Virus record (IMG/VR): IMGVR_UViG_3300025083_000126
Span: 1-32,965 of that record
Length of the DNA: 32,965 nucleotides
Source: a virus
Reading direction: 5' to 3' (one strand)
Positions within the stretch are counted from its first letter, which is position 1; the number at the start of each line of letters is the position of its first letter. Shown here piece by piece: positions 1-7,402 of this stretch. Under the pieces are notes generated by a model. The model was not told the DNA's origin and made no database searches. It saw only the letters and a list, made by a program, of their open reading frames with translations. Made by a program: the position numbers and the translations under genes.

Positions 1-626
1 CCTACTTTGTTAAATGTACTACCTGTTTCTGCTAAAGTAATAGCAAAGTCTCCATCTAAAATAACGTCAACTACTTGACCTTGTTGAGCGTTACTCATTG
101 TTAGGGTAGCTGCTCCATTTGCTGTTGCTGTAAAAGTTGCTGCTGAATCAAAGTTGATTGCAAAAGCCGAACCTGTACCTAGAGCTGATAATGCTGTGTA
201 AGAGTTAGCCAATTGCTGATGATCTACACCATCATCTTTAATCCTTACTTGACCAGTTCCATCAGTTGCAGATAGTTCAATAGTAGAATCATCAACAGTA
301 ACTTCAACTTCATCAGAAGCCACAGTAATACCATCTCCACCAATTACATTTAAAGTAGCATCTCCTGTATCTAGTGAAGACCCTGTTAATCCATCACCTG
401 CAATGATACTAGTGATATCCCCATCAAGATAAGGAGCTAAATCCACTGTATCAGTACTACCATCTGGTTTTGTTAAGGTAAGAGTGTTTGTTGCTAAAGT
501 CAAATCTGGTTTAACGTATAACTCATCGAAGTTATCATTAACCATTTTAAATGCATCAGCTAATGGTGTTCCCGAACCTGAATCTTTAGCTACTGCAGGA
601 TATGTTACTATCGTTTGTTTTCCCAT
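1..626 (-). CDS. Virion or tail-fibre-like structural protein (3' end beyond window)
   Basis: The frame is open from the ATG at 626 to the left edge of the window, so at least 208 residues are present and the C-terminus is missing. The start reads MGKQTIVTYPAVAKDSGSG and is followed by 'LADAFKMVNDNFDELY', a pattern common at the N-termini of phage tail and fibre proteins. The rest is rich in T, D, G and S (for example DGDITSIIAGDGLTGS and ATANGAATLTMSNAQQGQ), which suggests beta-rich fibre repeats. It lies 10 nt downstream of the gene ending at 637, at the far end of the structural operon. I infer a fibre, decoration or other exposed virion protein; the exact role is not known. Confidence 0.7.
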   Translation of the reverse strand, partial: MGKQTIVTYPAVAKDSGSGTPLADAFKMVNDNFDELYVKPDLTLATNTLTLTKPDGSTDTVDLAPYLDGDITSIIAGDGLTGSSLDTGDATLNVIGGDGITVASDEVEVTVDDSTIELSATDGTGQVRIKDDGVDHQQLANSYTALSALGTGSAFAINFDSAATFTATANGAATLTMSNAQQGQVVDVILDGDFAITLAETGSTFNKV

Positions 627-636
627 TTTGTTTTAT

Positions 637-840
637 TTATAATTCCGTTTTATCTGCTGTATATTGTGTTGTATCTGCTGTAAATTGTGTTGTATCTGCT
701 GTAAATGGGTCAGTTATGGACCAACAAGTAGGTGCAGAAAAATCAGGTACGTATTTAGTGCTCCAAGTTGTATCTGCTCCCCAAGCAGAATTAGTCAACA
801 TATCGCAGTACACTTTCCCCCAATTTATGTTATTTGCCAT
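637..840 (-). CDS. Small virion-associated protein with TADTTQ heptad repeats
   Basis: This 67-residue protein starts MANNINWGKVYCDMLTNSAWG and ends in three tandem seven-residue units (TADTTQF, TADTTQY, TADKTEL) encoded by a 21-bp tandem repeat. A related GADTTWS unit lies near residues 21-27. It sits between the connector gene and the fibre-like gene at the left edge, 10 nt before the latter, so it probably belongs to the particle. Similar heptads occur in the tail protein at 11434-12525. I do not recognise a characterised family. The repeat could be a flexible or beta-stranded attachment segment, but that is inference. Confidence 0.65.
   Translation of the reverse strand: MANNINWGKVYCDMLTNSAWGADTTWSTKYVPDFSAPTCWSITDPFTADTTQFTADTTQYTADKTEL
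651..706 (-). repeat. 21-bp tandem repeat coding for TADxTxx heptads
   Basis: On the plus strand the unit TATCTGCTGTAAATTGTGTT plus G recurs with period 21: two complete copies and a partial third. It is in frame with the 67-residue gene on the minus strand and gives its TADTTQF and TADTTQY heptads. Confidence 0.85.
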
Positions 841-915
841 TTCTCTTTATTAAATAACTATTTAATTTAATTTCGTTTTCCTTTTTAGGTCTGTAAACCT
901 TTTTAGTCTTTTTCT

Positions 916-1413
916 TTAAAGTACCCATCCAGTAAAATTTACATCTCTCTCAGGGTACATACCATCATTTTGATTACTAGTATATTCAGGATATAAGGCA
1001 CTGTTGTAATTCATATAATCCATAAATCTTTGTGTATAAAACTCAGCAGTCTCATTTGCGTGTGCAGCTAAGGTTCTAATCTCAGACTCATCTACAGACG
1101 TAGCATTCTCTGAATTATGCTTGTAAATTCCACCATTAGATATTTGATACGCTGCATAAGGAATATAAGTCGCTTGAGTATGCCAAATAAGCATTGGTTT
1201 AATATAATCATTTACTAGTGATTGATAGTTTCCTGATAAAGTTCCTGCAATGACATCAGCCTGTAATTTATCATACAACTTAGTGCCTAAATAGGTTTGA
1301 ATCTCTGTATCTTGAGCCACCTCAACAAATTGAATTAATTTGTCAGCATCAAGGTTTCCATCGAATATTGATTTTCTTTTTAACTCTTTTAATGTTATAA
1401 ATAATGCTTTCAT
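916..1413 (-). CDS. Probable head-tail connector/adaptor protein
   Basis: This 165-residue protein starts MKALFITLKELKRKSIFDG and is mostly helical (LDADKLIQFVEVAQDTEIQ, LYDKLQADV), ending with an aromatic-rich tail. It resembles the DUF6712-like proteins found next to portal genes in Bacteroidota phages, which by size and helical content are good candidates for head-tail adaptors. It starts one base after the portal stop, so the two are almost certainly cotranscribed. The family name comes from recall of the pattern; the connector role is inferred from position. Confidence 0.6.
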   Translation of the reverse strand: MKALFITLKELKRKSIFDGNLDADKLIQFVEVAQDTEIQTYLGTKLYDKLQADVIAGTLSGNYQSLVNDYIKPMLIWHTQATYIPYAAYQISNGGIYKHNSENATSVDESEIRTLAAHANETAEFYTQRFMDYMNYNSALYPEYTSNQNDGMYPERDVNFTGWVL

Positions 1414-1414
1414 A

Positions 1415-2689
1415 TTATTCCTCTTCGTTAGGTTCTAATTCTTCAGATTCAACCTCTATGTTTAATAATTCAACCTCTTCTTTTTGACTAGATAATTTTT
1501 CCCCAGTCTCTTCCTCTCTTTTGATTTTAGTAGCAATATTATCAAGCTCTGTAAACTCAATTGGTTGTAGAGTCGTAAAGTACAAGTCAAGCATAATACC
1601 ATTAAAAGAAAGTAATTCTTTAAAGGCATCTATGAGTAAAGTCTGGAATGGTCTAATAACAATATTATCCATAAGGATAGATGCAGTTCTAAGCTCTTCA
1701 GCGTTATTACCAAATCCTGTATTGTCTTTAATACCTAGCAATATGGGTGATACAACACCGTGACCAATCATAATCTTCTCTCTACTCTCTTTAGCAAGGA
1801 AGTCATATTGAGCGTGTGCATCAGGTAAATGAATGGGTTCAACTGTAGACTGATCTTCTGAGCTTTCATTAAATGCTAGTATAAATCTACCTGCATTAGA
1901 AGACCCACTGAATTTATCATATATCTTTCTCTCAATTCTCTCTTGAATTTCATCCGAAGGAATACCATTATTAAAATTAAGTAATAGAGAAGGTTGTAGT
2001 CCATTCTTAATATTGTTGAGGTGATAATTAGACACCTCTTCTTCTAGAGAACAGTACTGTAAACACCCTTGATAATCTACAGGTGAATAATAATAAAACC
2101 CTGCTCTATATGGTTTAACGCAATATATCTCGATAGTCTCTGATCTACCACCATTTTTATATGAAGGTATTCTTTTAGGTTTGTCAGATGGCTTTATATT
2201 AGCCCAATCTGGGTGATAATAGTACCCCTTAACCTTACCGTCTTTAGCTTTCTCAGCTCTTAGCGTTTCCATAGGGAAGTGATACAATCCAGATATTTCT
2301 TTCTTACCTTTTTTGTAAACAACTTGAATAGCAGATTGACCTAACATTTTAAGGTCATTAACCATTCTCTTAACATCACTAGGTCTGAGAACACTCTGCA
2401 TCTTGCCAAACATCTCAGGCTTCTCTGTTGAGTCCGTTGCGTTTAGTCCTCTACCATAAACCATATCAACAATACCATTGATACATCTTGAGTTTGTAGG
2501 ACTACCCAAATACCTCTCTATAAGATCAGAGAAATAATCATTGTTATCCCCATATTCAACCCAATCTTTTCGAGCATTCTCTTTTACTGTTGGTACTTCA
2601 TAGCCAGATAAATTAACCACCCTTAAACTAGGATTCACCTCTTTGGAGGCTTGTATTTTTCTTGCTGATTTTATTGTTCTTCGACTCAT
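1415..2689 (-). CDS. Phage portal protein
   Basis: This 424-residue portal protein would form the dodecameric ring at the capsid vertex, through which DNA is packaged and ejected. Visible portal features are the N-terminal 'YGDNNDYFSDLIERYLGSPTN' region (residues about 47-67), the IVDMVYGRGL segment, and the late 'GHGVVSPILLGIKDNTGFG' followed by NNAEELRTA, typical of PBSX/SPP1-type portals. The C-terminal 45 residues are strongly acidic (EELEPNEEE). Its ATG overlaps the previous stop by 4 nt (ATGA). It lies about 17 kb from the large terminase, whereas in most tailed phages the two are adjacent. Confidence 0.9.
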   Translation of the reverse strand: MSRRTIKSARKIQASKEVNPSLRVVNLSGYEVPTVKENARKDWVEYGDNNDYFSDLIERYLGSPTNSRCINGIVDMVYGRGLNATDSTEKPEMFGKMQSVLRPSDVKRMVNDLKMLGQSAIQVVYKKGKKEISGLYHFPMETLRAEKAKDGKVKGYYYHPDWANIKPSDKPKRIPSYKNGGRSETIEIYCVKPYRAGFYYYSPVDYQGCLQYCSLEEEVSNYHLNNIKNGLQPSLLLNFNNGIPSDEIQERIERKIYDKFSGSSNAGRFILAFNESSEDQSTVEPIHLPDAHAQYDFLAKESREKIMIGHGVVSPILLGIKDNTGFGNNAEELRTASILMDNIVIRPFQTLLIDAFKELLSFNGIMLDLYFTTLQPIEFTELDNIATKIKREEETGEKLSSQKEEVELLNIEVESEELEPNEEE

Positions 2690-3042
2690 ATCATTATATA
2701 TTGTTGCCCTGCTTCATCAGAATCATAGTTATTATATTCATCTGTGTTTAAAGTGTGAGATATTGTAGTATCTGTTTTAGACGTGCAATAAATCTTATCT
2801 CTATAAAGTAAAACTTCACCTTGCTTTATCTCTATGGAATAACTGCTATCTTCAGACAGAATACTAAAGGTGCAATCTATGTCTAAGAAATTACCATTAA
2901 TTACAGAGGTTAGTGAACTTAAAGTCTCTGTTTTTTCTGTTCCGTCTTCTTTTATTACTAACTCTAAATCATTAGCCTCAGTATATTCTCTCGGAATAAT
3001 ACTTATGGTTTGACTATCTGTATTTGGTAATAACCTTATCAT
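2686..3042 (-). CDS. Beta-rich virion protein of unknown function, upstream of portal
   Basis: This 118-residue protein has alternating hydrophobic and polar stretches (TISIIPREYT, SYSIEIKQGEVLLYRDKIY) that suggest a beta-sandwich. There are no membrane segments and no catalytic motif I recognise. The stop overlaps the portal start by 4 nt, so the two are probably translationally coupled. A strong terminator-like hairpin precedes it at 3075-3107. It may be a head-completion or decoration protein. That is inferred from position only. Confidence 0.6.
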   Translation of the reverse strand: MIRLLPNTDSQTISIIPREYTEANDLELVIKEDGTEKTETLSSLTSVINGNFLDIDCTFSILSEDSSYSIEIKQGEVLLYRDKIYCTSKTDTTISHTLNTDEYNNYDSDEAGQQYIMI

Positions 3043-3074
3043 ATAAGTATAACTATAAAAGGTTGTTTATGTTC

Positions 3075-3107
3075 AAAAAAAAGAGGGTTACATTTATGCA
3101 ACCCCCC
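3075..3107 (-). terminator. Intrinsic terminator between tail tube and portal genes
   Basis: Read on the minus strand, the stem GGGTTGCA / TGTAACCC (one G-T wobble) encloses a TAAA loop, extends outward with further G-C and G-U pairs, and is followed by eight T. It would stop or attenuate transcription between the tail tube gene and the portal block. Confidence 0.8.
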
Positions 3108-3130
3108 TTTCAATTATCAAATGAATACTA

Positions 3131-3679
3131 TTAAGAATTAGTTCCCTCAGTAATAGTAACAGTTGCACTACTCATTCCTGCAAATGGATCAGCAGCAGTA
3201 GGTGAAGCAATAAAGTTAGCAGGTTCAACTTCCATAGTAGATAAGGTAAGTGTATATCCACTTAAATCTCCCATAGCAGCTCCTGTAACAATTGTTCCTC
3301 CAGACACATCAGCTCCGTGCTCAAGACCCATTAGGAATACATTTCCATTATAGTCTTCAACAGCAACGTGAGGTCTTCCATAAGCTAATAACTTAATCTC
3401 TTTGTGGTCTTCTTTAGACAACTTCTTCAAGGTTAAGTTTAGCGTTTGCTCAAAGAATGTTGTACCATTCTCTCTTGAAGAGGTTACGTTTTGCTCAAAG
3501 CTACTCGCACCTTTCAATTCATATTTGAAAGCAGTGAAAGTTCCTGATAAATCTGTAATTTCATCGTCAGTCTTAGTTACAGTACCTAAATCGCCAAAAT
3601 CAACGAAATATACTGCTCTAAGACCTCCAACCACATCTTTACAAGGTTCTTTTCTACCTTTTGTTAAATCACAAGCCAT
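3131..3679 (-). CDS. Probable major tail tube protein
   Basis: This 182-residue protein starts MACDLTKGRKEPCKDVVGGL and is rich in beta-strand patterns (AVYFVDFG, TLNLTLKKLS, YTLTLSTMEVEP). Size and composition fit a major tail tube protein, and it lies directly downstream of the capsid gene, separated by a terminator hairpin as is common for very highly expressed virion genes. The start 'CDLTKGR.EPCKD' recurs in Bacteroidota phages. A head decoration protein is the main alternative. Confidence 0.6.
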   Translation of the reverse strand: MACDLTKGRKEPCKDVVGGLRAVYFVDFGDLGTVTKTDDEITDLSGTFTAFKYELKGASSFEQNVTSSRENGTTFFEQTLNLTLKKLSKEDHKEIKLLAYGRPHVAVEDYNGNVFLMGLEHGADVSGGTIVTGAAMGDLSGYTLTLSTMEVEPANFIASPTAADPFAGMSSATVTITEGTNS

Positions 3680-3691
3680 ATTTTTAGTATT

Positions 3692-3733
3692 AAAAAAGGG
3701 TGAGTAGGCACAAACTTGGCTTACCCACCCTTT
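3692..3733 (-). terminator. Intrinsic terminator after the major capsid gene
   Basis: On the minus strand AAAGGGTG (3733-3726) pairs with CACCCTTT (3702-3695), and an inner GTA/TAC plus G-C pairs extend the stem across one mismatch. A T-run follows. It lies between the capsid stop and the tail tube start, so it would bring capsid mRNA to high levels with partial read-through. Confidence 0.8.
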
Positions 3734-3754
3734 AAGTTAATTAATTGTCTATTA

Positions 3755-4711
3755 TTAGTCGTTAGCAGAGTTAGTGATACCGTAAGTTACGATGTCATCA
3801 ACAATACCATACTGTACACCTGCTGTAAATCTCATTACAACTCTCACGTTTTGAGAGCCATCGATGTCAGCCATATCAATAACTTTAACTTCGTTATGGT
3901 CAGATAAAAGACCTGTACCGAAGAAAATGTTAGACTTCTCAGCAGCAATAGCAGTGTTAGCACTTAATCCGTTTGCAACAAAGATTTTAACTCCGTCAAA
4001 AGTTAAACTTCCGTTGTTCCACCATTGAGTACCCATAGCGTTTGTACCATTAGCACCTAATCCTGATGTTCCAAATCCACCTAAAGCTCTTACATAAGCT
4101 CTAGCAATGTTTTGAGATACATATAGGTTTAAGTCTTCGCTTCCGTAAAGAGTTGAAGGAATAGCATCTACGATAGAACCAAGCTGTGCAATTACATTGG
4201 CAGCATCTACAGTTGTACCTGCGATTTCATTTGCCTGTGGCAAAGCAGCATCAGCAGCTAATAAAGTAGATAGTCCATTGAATTGTCCAGATGTAGAAGT
4301 GTCCCCAGTCCAGATAGAAGTTTCTGTTCTTTGAGCAACTTTAGCTGCAACGTGTGCAAGTAAGAAGTCAGAGAATTTAGAGGGCATATCGCTGTGAGCT
4401 GAATACCCCATAGAAAGAGCTTCCCAATCAGAGATAAAGTCTTTCTTACATAATTGTAAGTTGACTTGTTGCTCTTCTGGCTGAAGGATTCTCTCTTCTA
4501 ATGTAATTGTAGAAGTAGGATCAAAATCACAAGATGCATCTTTTACGATATCATCTGTAGAAACTTTCTTGATCACCTCTTTTAATTTTACATTTGGCTT
4601 AACGGTAATACCACCATTCGAGATAGTAGAACCTTCAAGTAGAGCAGCAGCGATATATTCACCTGCAAACTCACCTGCATAAGTAGTAGAAATTGATGTA
4701 GTTGTTGGCAT
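3755..4711 (-). CDS. Major capsid protein
   Basis: This 318-residue protein would form the icosahedral shell. It starts MPTTTSISTTYAGEFAGEYI. It follows a protease and an acidic scaffold-like gene, as HK97-fold capsid genes usually do, and it has the central alanine-rich helix, the 'LAHVAAKVAQRTE' spine and the late 'DGVKIFVANGL' region typical of capsid proteins of this type. Terminator hairpins follow both this gene and the next. I see no cross-linking signature that can be assigned from sequence alone. Confidence 0.85.
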   Translation of the reverse strand: MPTTTSISTTYAGEFAGEYIAAALLEGSTISNGGITVKPNVKLKEVIKKVSTDDIVKDASCDFDPTSTITLEERILQPEEQQVNLQLCKKDFISDWEALSMGYSAHSDMPSKFSDFLLAHVAAKVAQRTETSIWTGDTSTSGQFNGLSTLLAADAALPQANEIAGTTVDAANVIAQLGSIVDAIPSTLYGSEDLNLYVSQNIARAYVRALGGFGTSGLGANGTNAMGTQWWNNGSLTFDGVKIFVANGLSANTAIAAEKSNIFFGTGLLSDHNEVKVIDMADIDGSQNVRVVMRFTAGVQYGIVDDIVTYGITNSAND

Positions 4712-4735
4712 TTTAATTAAATTTAGTTGTTTTTA

Positions 4736-5191
4736 TTATTTGTTTAGTCTAGCTAAAACTCTATCAAGAGTCGTTCTAGGTGCGCTCTGAGAATATAAAT
4801 GTAAATTCTTATTCTCTGTTGCATTTTCTGGGCTGTGAGTTAAAGGAGCTTCATCAGAAGAAAGTTCTTGGGGAACTTCCTGCTTAGACTCTTCTTTAGC
4901 TTCTAACTGACCCATCATTTTTTCAACCATAGCTCTAACTTCCGCTAGTTCTTCTTTGGTCGCATAAGACATTTCAGCTTCTTCAGCCTCAACCTCTTCA
5001 GTAGCCTCCACTTCTGGGGCTTCCTCTAGTTGTACCTCGTCTTCTTTTACTTCTTCAGTGTTCGCTTCAAGCTGTACCTCTTCCTGTACTTCCTCTTGCA
5101 CTTCTTCTTGTGCAATATCTTGAGTTTCCACCTCTTCAGTTGAAGACAAAAGCACGTCCTTTAGTTTAGAAACGATTTCTGTTGCTTTCAT
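4736..5191 (-). CDS. Acidic scaffold-like protein
   Basis: This 151-residue protein is very acidic and has tandem EEVQ units around residues 30-42, then a predicted coiled coil (EELAEVRAMVEKMMGQLEAKEE) and a basic end (RTTLDRVLARLNK). An acidic helical body with a basic C-terminal capsid-binding end is the usual build of phage scaffolding proteins, and the gene lies immediately upstream of the capsid gene. It probably directs procapsid assembly and is then degraded by the protease encoded at 6023-7366. The role is inferred from composition and position. Confidence 0.7.
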   Translation of the reverse strand: MKATEIVSKLKDVLLSSTEEVETQDIAQEEVQEEVQEEVQLEANTEEVKEDEVQLEEAPEVEATEEVEAEEAEMSYATKEELAEVRAMVEKMMGQLEAKEESKQEVPQELSSDEAPLTHSPENATENKNLHLYSQSAPRTTLDRVLARLNK

Positions 5192-5241
5192 AAAAATTGA
5201 TGTTTATAATTATTACTGATTAAAATTAAACTGTTGTATTT

Positions 5242-5397
5242 TCAAGTACCGTCACCAGTTATATTACCGATACCTTGAGCCTGTAAAGAGCCATCACAAC
5301 ATTTTTTTGAATATGTTTTACCATCTTTACATAGACAGCCTCTACTACCACCTTTAGGTGAAGAGTAGCTTGGTGTAGCTTTCATTCTCTTTTTCAT
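5242..5397 (-). CDS. Small cysteine-rich conserved phage protein
   Basis: This 51-residue protein starts MKKRMKATPSYSSPKGGSRG and contains CLCKDGKTYSKKCCDGSLQAQG. The ATG at 5397 overlaps the preceding stop as TAATG, which favours it over a longer in-frame start at 5442. Similar short 'KKCCDGSLQAQGIG' proteins occur next to capsid genes in flavobacterial phages. The four cysteines might bind metal or link subunits. The function is unknown. Confidence 0.7.
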   Translation of the reverse strand: MKKRMKATPSYSSPKGGSRGCLCKDGKTYSKKCCDGSLQAQGIGNITGDGT

Positions 5398-6023
5398 TAA
5401 CCTGCGTTTTGTGTACGTTGTATAAAGTAAATAACATCCCATATTAAGGAATCACCACCAACAGAGTTAACTTTTAATTGAACTCCATCAGTTACAAATG
5501 TTGCATCTGTGTAATATTGCATCATTATGTTCTCAACGTGTTCTGCACCATTTCCCTTTGGATAAGCAATAGTCCCTGCCACTCTTGATATTTGACCGCT
5601 ACCCTCTAAATTGTATTCTAAAAATGTTTGATTTGCATTAGCAGCAGATGCTTTAAAAGCTACTGTAAAAATGTAAACATCATTCTCATTAACACCTAAA
5701 ATCTTTTGAGTAGATGAATTATAAAAATCTATACTTGAATGGCTTCTTACTACGTTTCCGCCATTGTTAGATAATACCACTTCTGTATCTTCTACAAGTG
5801 TTAGTTTGTAATTAGAATTATATTCTGTATCGTCATATCTTGCCCAACCTAAATTAGTTGCACCTGTTTGTGGGTATACAATTACATTTTCGTTATTATG
5901 ACCCATATACAGAGCATTGTCTGTTCGGGTCATTGCTCCATTCTCTATATTTACTGAAGCTACCTCAGCCTCTGTAGTATCTTGAACGTGAACTCTATAT
6001 GAAGTGTTTTTATTTGTAGGCAT
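5397..6023 (-). CDS. Virion structural protein of unknown role, beta-rich
   Basis: This 208-residue protein is dominated by beta-strand patterns (YKLTLVEDTEVVLSN, VYIFTVAFKAS, LIWDVIYFIQRTQ) and looks like a jelly-roll head fibre or decoration protein. No enzymatic motif is visible. Its start overlaps the protease stop (TAATG), and the small Cys-rich gene follows with the same kind of overlap, so the three are likely translationally coupled. The position between protease and scaffold is unusual for a fibre. Confidence 0.55.
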   Translation of the reverse strand: MPTNKNTSYRVHVQDTTEAEVASVNIENGAMTRTDNALYMGHNNENVIVYPQTGATNLGWARYDDTEYNSNYKLTLVEDTEVVLSNNGGNVVRSHSSIDFYNSSTQKILGVNENDVYIFTVAFKASAANANQTFLEYNLEGSGQISRVAGTIAYPKGNGAEHVENIMMQYYTDATFVTDGVQLKVNSVGGDSLIWDVIYFIQRTQNAG

Positions 6024-7366
6024 TATTTTTTACTAGATTTAGGGTGTTTCTTTGGTAGTAAATCGTAATCAGTTGTGTACTTAGCATTCTGAGGTCTACC
6101 ATTCTTTAGTAAATAAAGGAAAGCATTGACTCTAGCAAATGCCCACTGTGAAGCAGACTTTACTTGAGGTGATCTACTAGTGTTAAATGCACCCAAACCT
6201 CTTTGAAATACACTTGCCAAAGCACCAACGGTTGCACCATAACCTAGCTTTTCTTTATATCTTTCATTAAATTCATCCGCTTTACTCTGAAGTGTAGCCC
6301 TGTCCTTAGCAGAAACCTTTGCACCAGTCTTTCCACTAGCATCACCCTTTGCACTACCCTTACCTTTTGGATTGGGATTCTTTGTGTCTGACTTGGGTGC
6401 TTTAGGTGAAGACTTAATACCTCCTTTTGGGCCTACTTCAGCAGCTTCTAAACCTTTTAGCTTAGATTCAGTCCAATTAAGCATACTTTTACCGCCCCAC
6501 AAAAGATAACTGATAGTTCCGCAAGCCTCAGGCTTACTAGGATCATAATATTCAGCAGCTCTACTTAGATAAGAGTAAATCCTCTTCAAAGTTGGTAGGG
6601 TGAACTTCTCACCTCGAGCTAATTGCTGTCCACGAACCTTACCTACTTGAGTTGCGCACTTATTACCTAATTCTTTATTCCTTTTGATACCTAACTTAGC
6701 ATTATTTGATGCAGATTCAGGATATCCTCCATAAGACTCTAACTCCACCTCTTCAGATAGGCTCTCTAAGGCTTCTAGAAGCTCGTATTCAGCGTTTAAT
6801 TCTTCTAGACACTCAGAACACATTTGCTCAGGTAAAGACTCCTTAGGACGCTCCATTTTGTCTGCAAAATAACCTTCTATAGAAAAGCCTTTTACTTCAC
6901 CTGCCTTAACTTGATTCCAAATATCATCATTATTAACTTTAACAGAAACCATCCAAGTGCCTACAGGTAAATCAAAGTTGTATTTTCTAGATTTATCTTT
7001 AGTTTCATCTTCTATAATCCAAGATTCAACTACAGACATCCCTTCAAGCTCTACATTATGTTCTAAAGTGCTATTATTTTGATTACCCTTCATTAAAAAC
7101 AGCTCAGAAGCTTTTCTAACGGTATCTTCAGAGAAGAATATGTAATATTCCTCCTCACCACTGTTTCTATATATCTTTTTATTAGGAATTAAGGCTGCAC
7201 CCATCAAGATTCTCTTCTCTTTATCTACTTCGGCAAGTTTTACTTCCTTATGCTCCTTTAAAGCTATAAAATCCTCCTCTATAGCAGGGTTTTCTACAAC
7301 TGAGATAGCTTCAATACCGCTAAACTCGTTTTCTTCGTCAATAATAAGTTCTATAATGCGTTCCAT
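6023..7366 (-). CDS. XkdF-like prohead serine protease with two extra C-terminal domains
   Basis: The N-terminal ~170 of 447 residues resemble the phage serine protease XkdF family, with LMGAALIPNKKIYR (residues 54-67), a likely catalytic His in STLEHN (H103) and a likely catalytic Ser in GFSIEG (S162). Residues about 216-307 form a second module found in other phage proteins, with GKVRGQQLARGEKF, LKRIYSYLSR and SYLLWGGKS. A low-complexity K/G/P/S linker (about 311-355) leads to a third domain ending LLKNGRPQNAKYTTDYDLLPKKH. The enzyme would mature the procapsid by cutting the scaffold and capsid proteins. The first two assignments rest on motifs; the functions of the added domains are unknown. 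Confidence 0.8.
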   Translation of the reverse strand: MERIIELIIDEENEFSGIEAISVVENPAIEEDFIALKEHKEVKLAEVDKEKRILMGAALIPNKKIYRNSGEEEYYIFFSEDTVRKASELFLMKGNQNNSTLEHNVELEGMSVVESWIIEDETKDKSRKYNFDLPVGTWMVSVKVNNDDIWNQVKAGEVKGFSIEGYFADKMERPKESLPEQMCSECLEELNAEYELLEALESLSEEVELESYGGYPESASNNAKLGIKRNKELGNKCATQVGKVRGQQLARGEKFTLPTLKRIYSYLSRAAEYYDPSKPEACGTISYLLWGGKSMLNWTESKLKGLEAAEVGPKGGIKSSPKAPKSDTKNPNPKGKGSAKGDASGKTGAKVSAKDRATLQSKADEFNERYKEKLGYGATVGALASVFQRGLGAFNTSRSPQVKSASQWAFARVNAFLYLLKNGRPQNAKYTTDYDLLPKKHPKSSKK

Positions 7367-7402
7367 ATATAATTAACTATTTTGATTGTATTCGTTTTAG
7401 AT

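Noticed and set aside
602-870. Rightward reading frames of 68-83 residues
   Set aside because: They cover the 21-bp repeat of the minus-strand gene, are cysteine-rich by composition, and have no domain pattern. Shadows.
841-915. AGGT/ACCT hairpin with flanking T and A runs
   Set aside because: Only four pairs; too weak to call a terminator.
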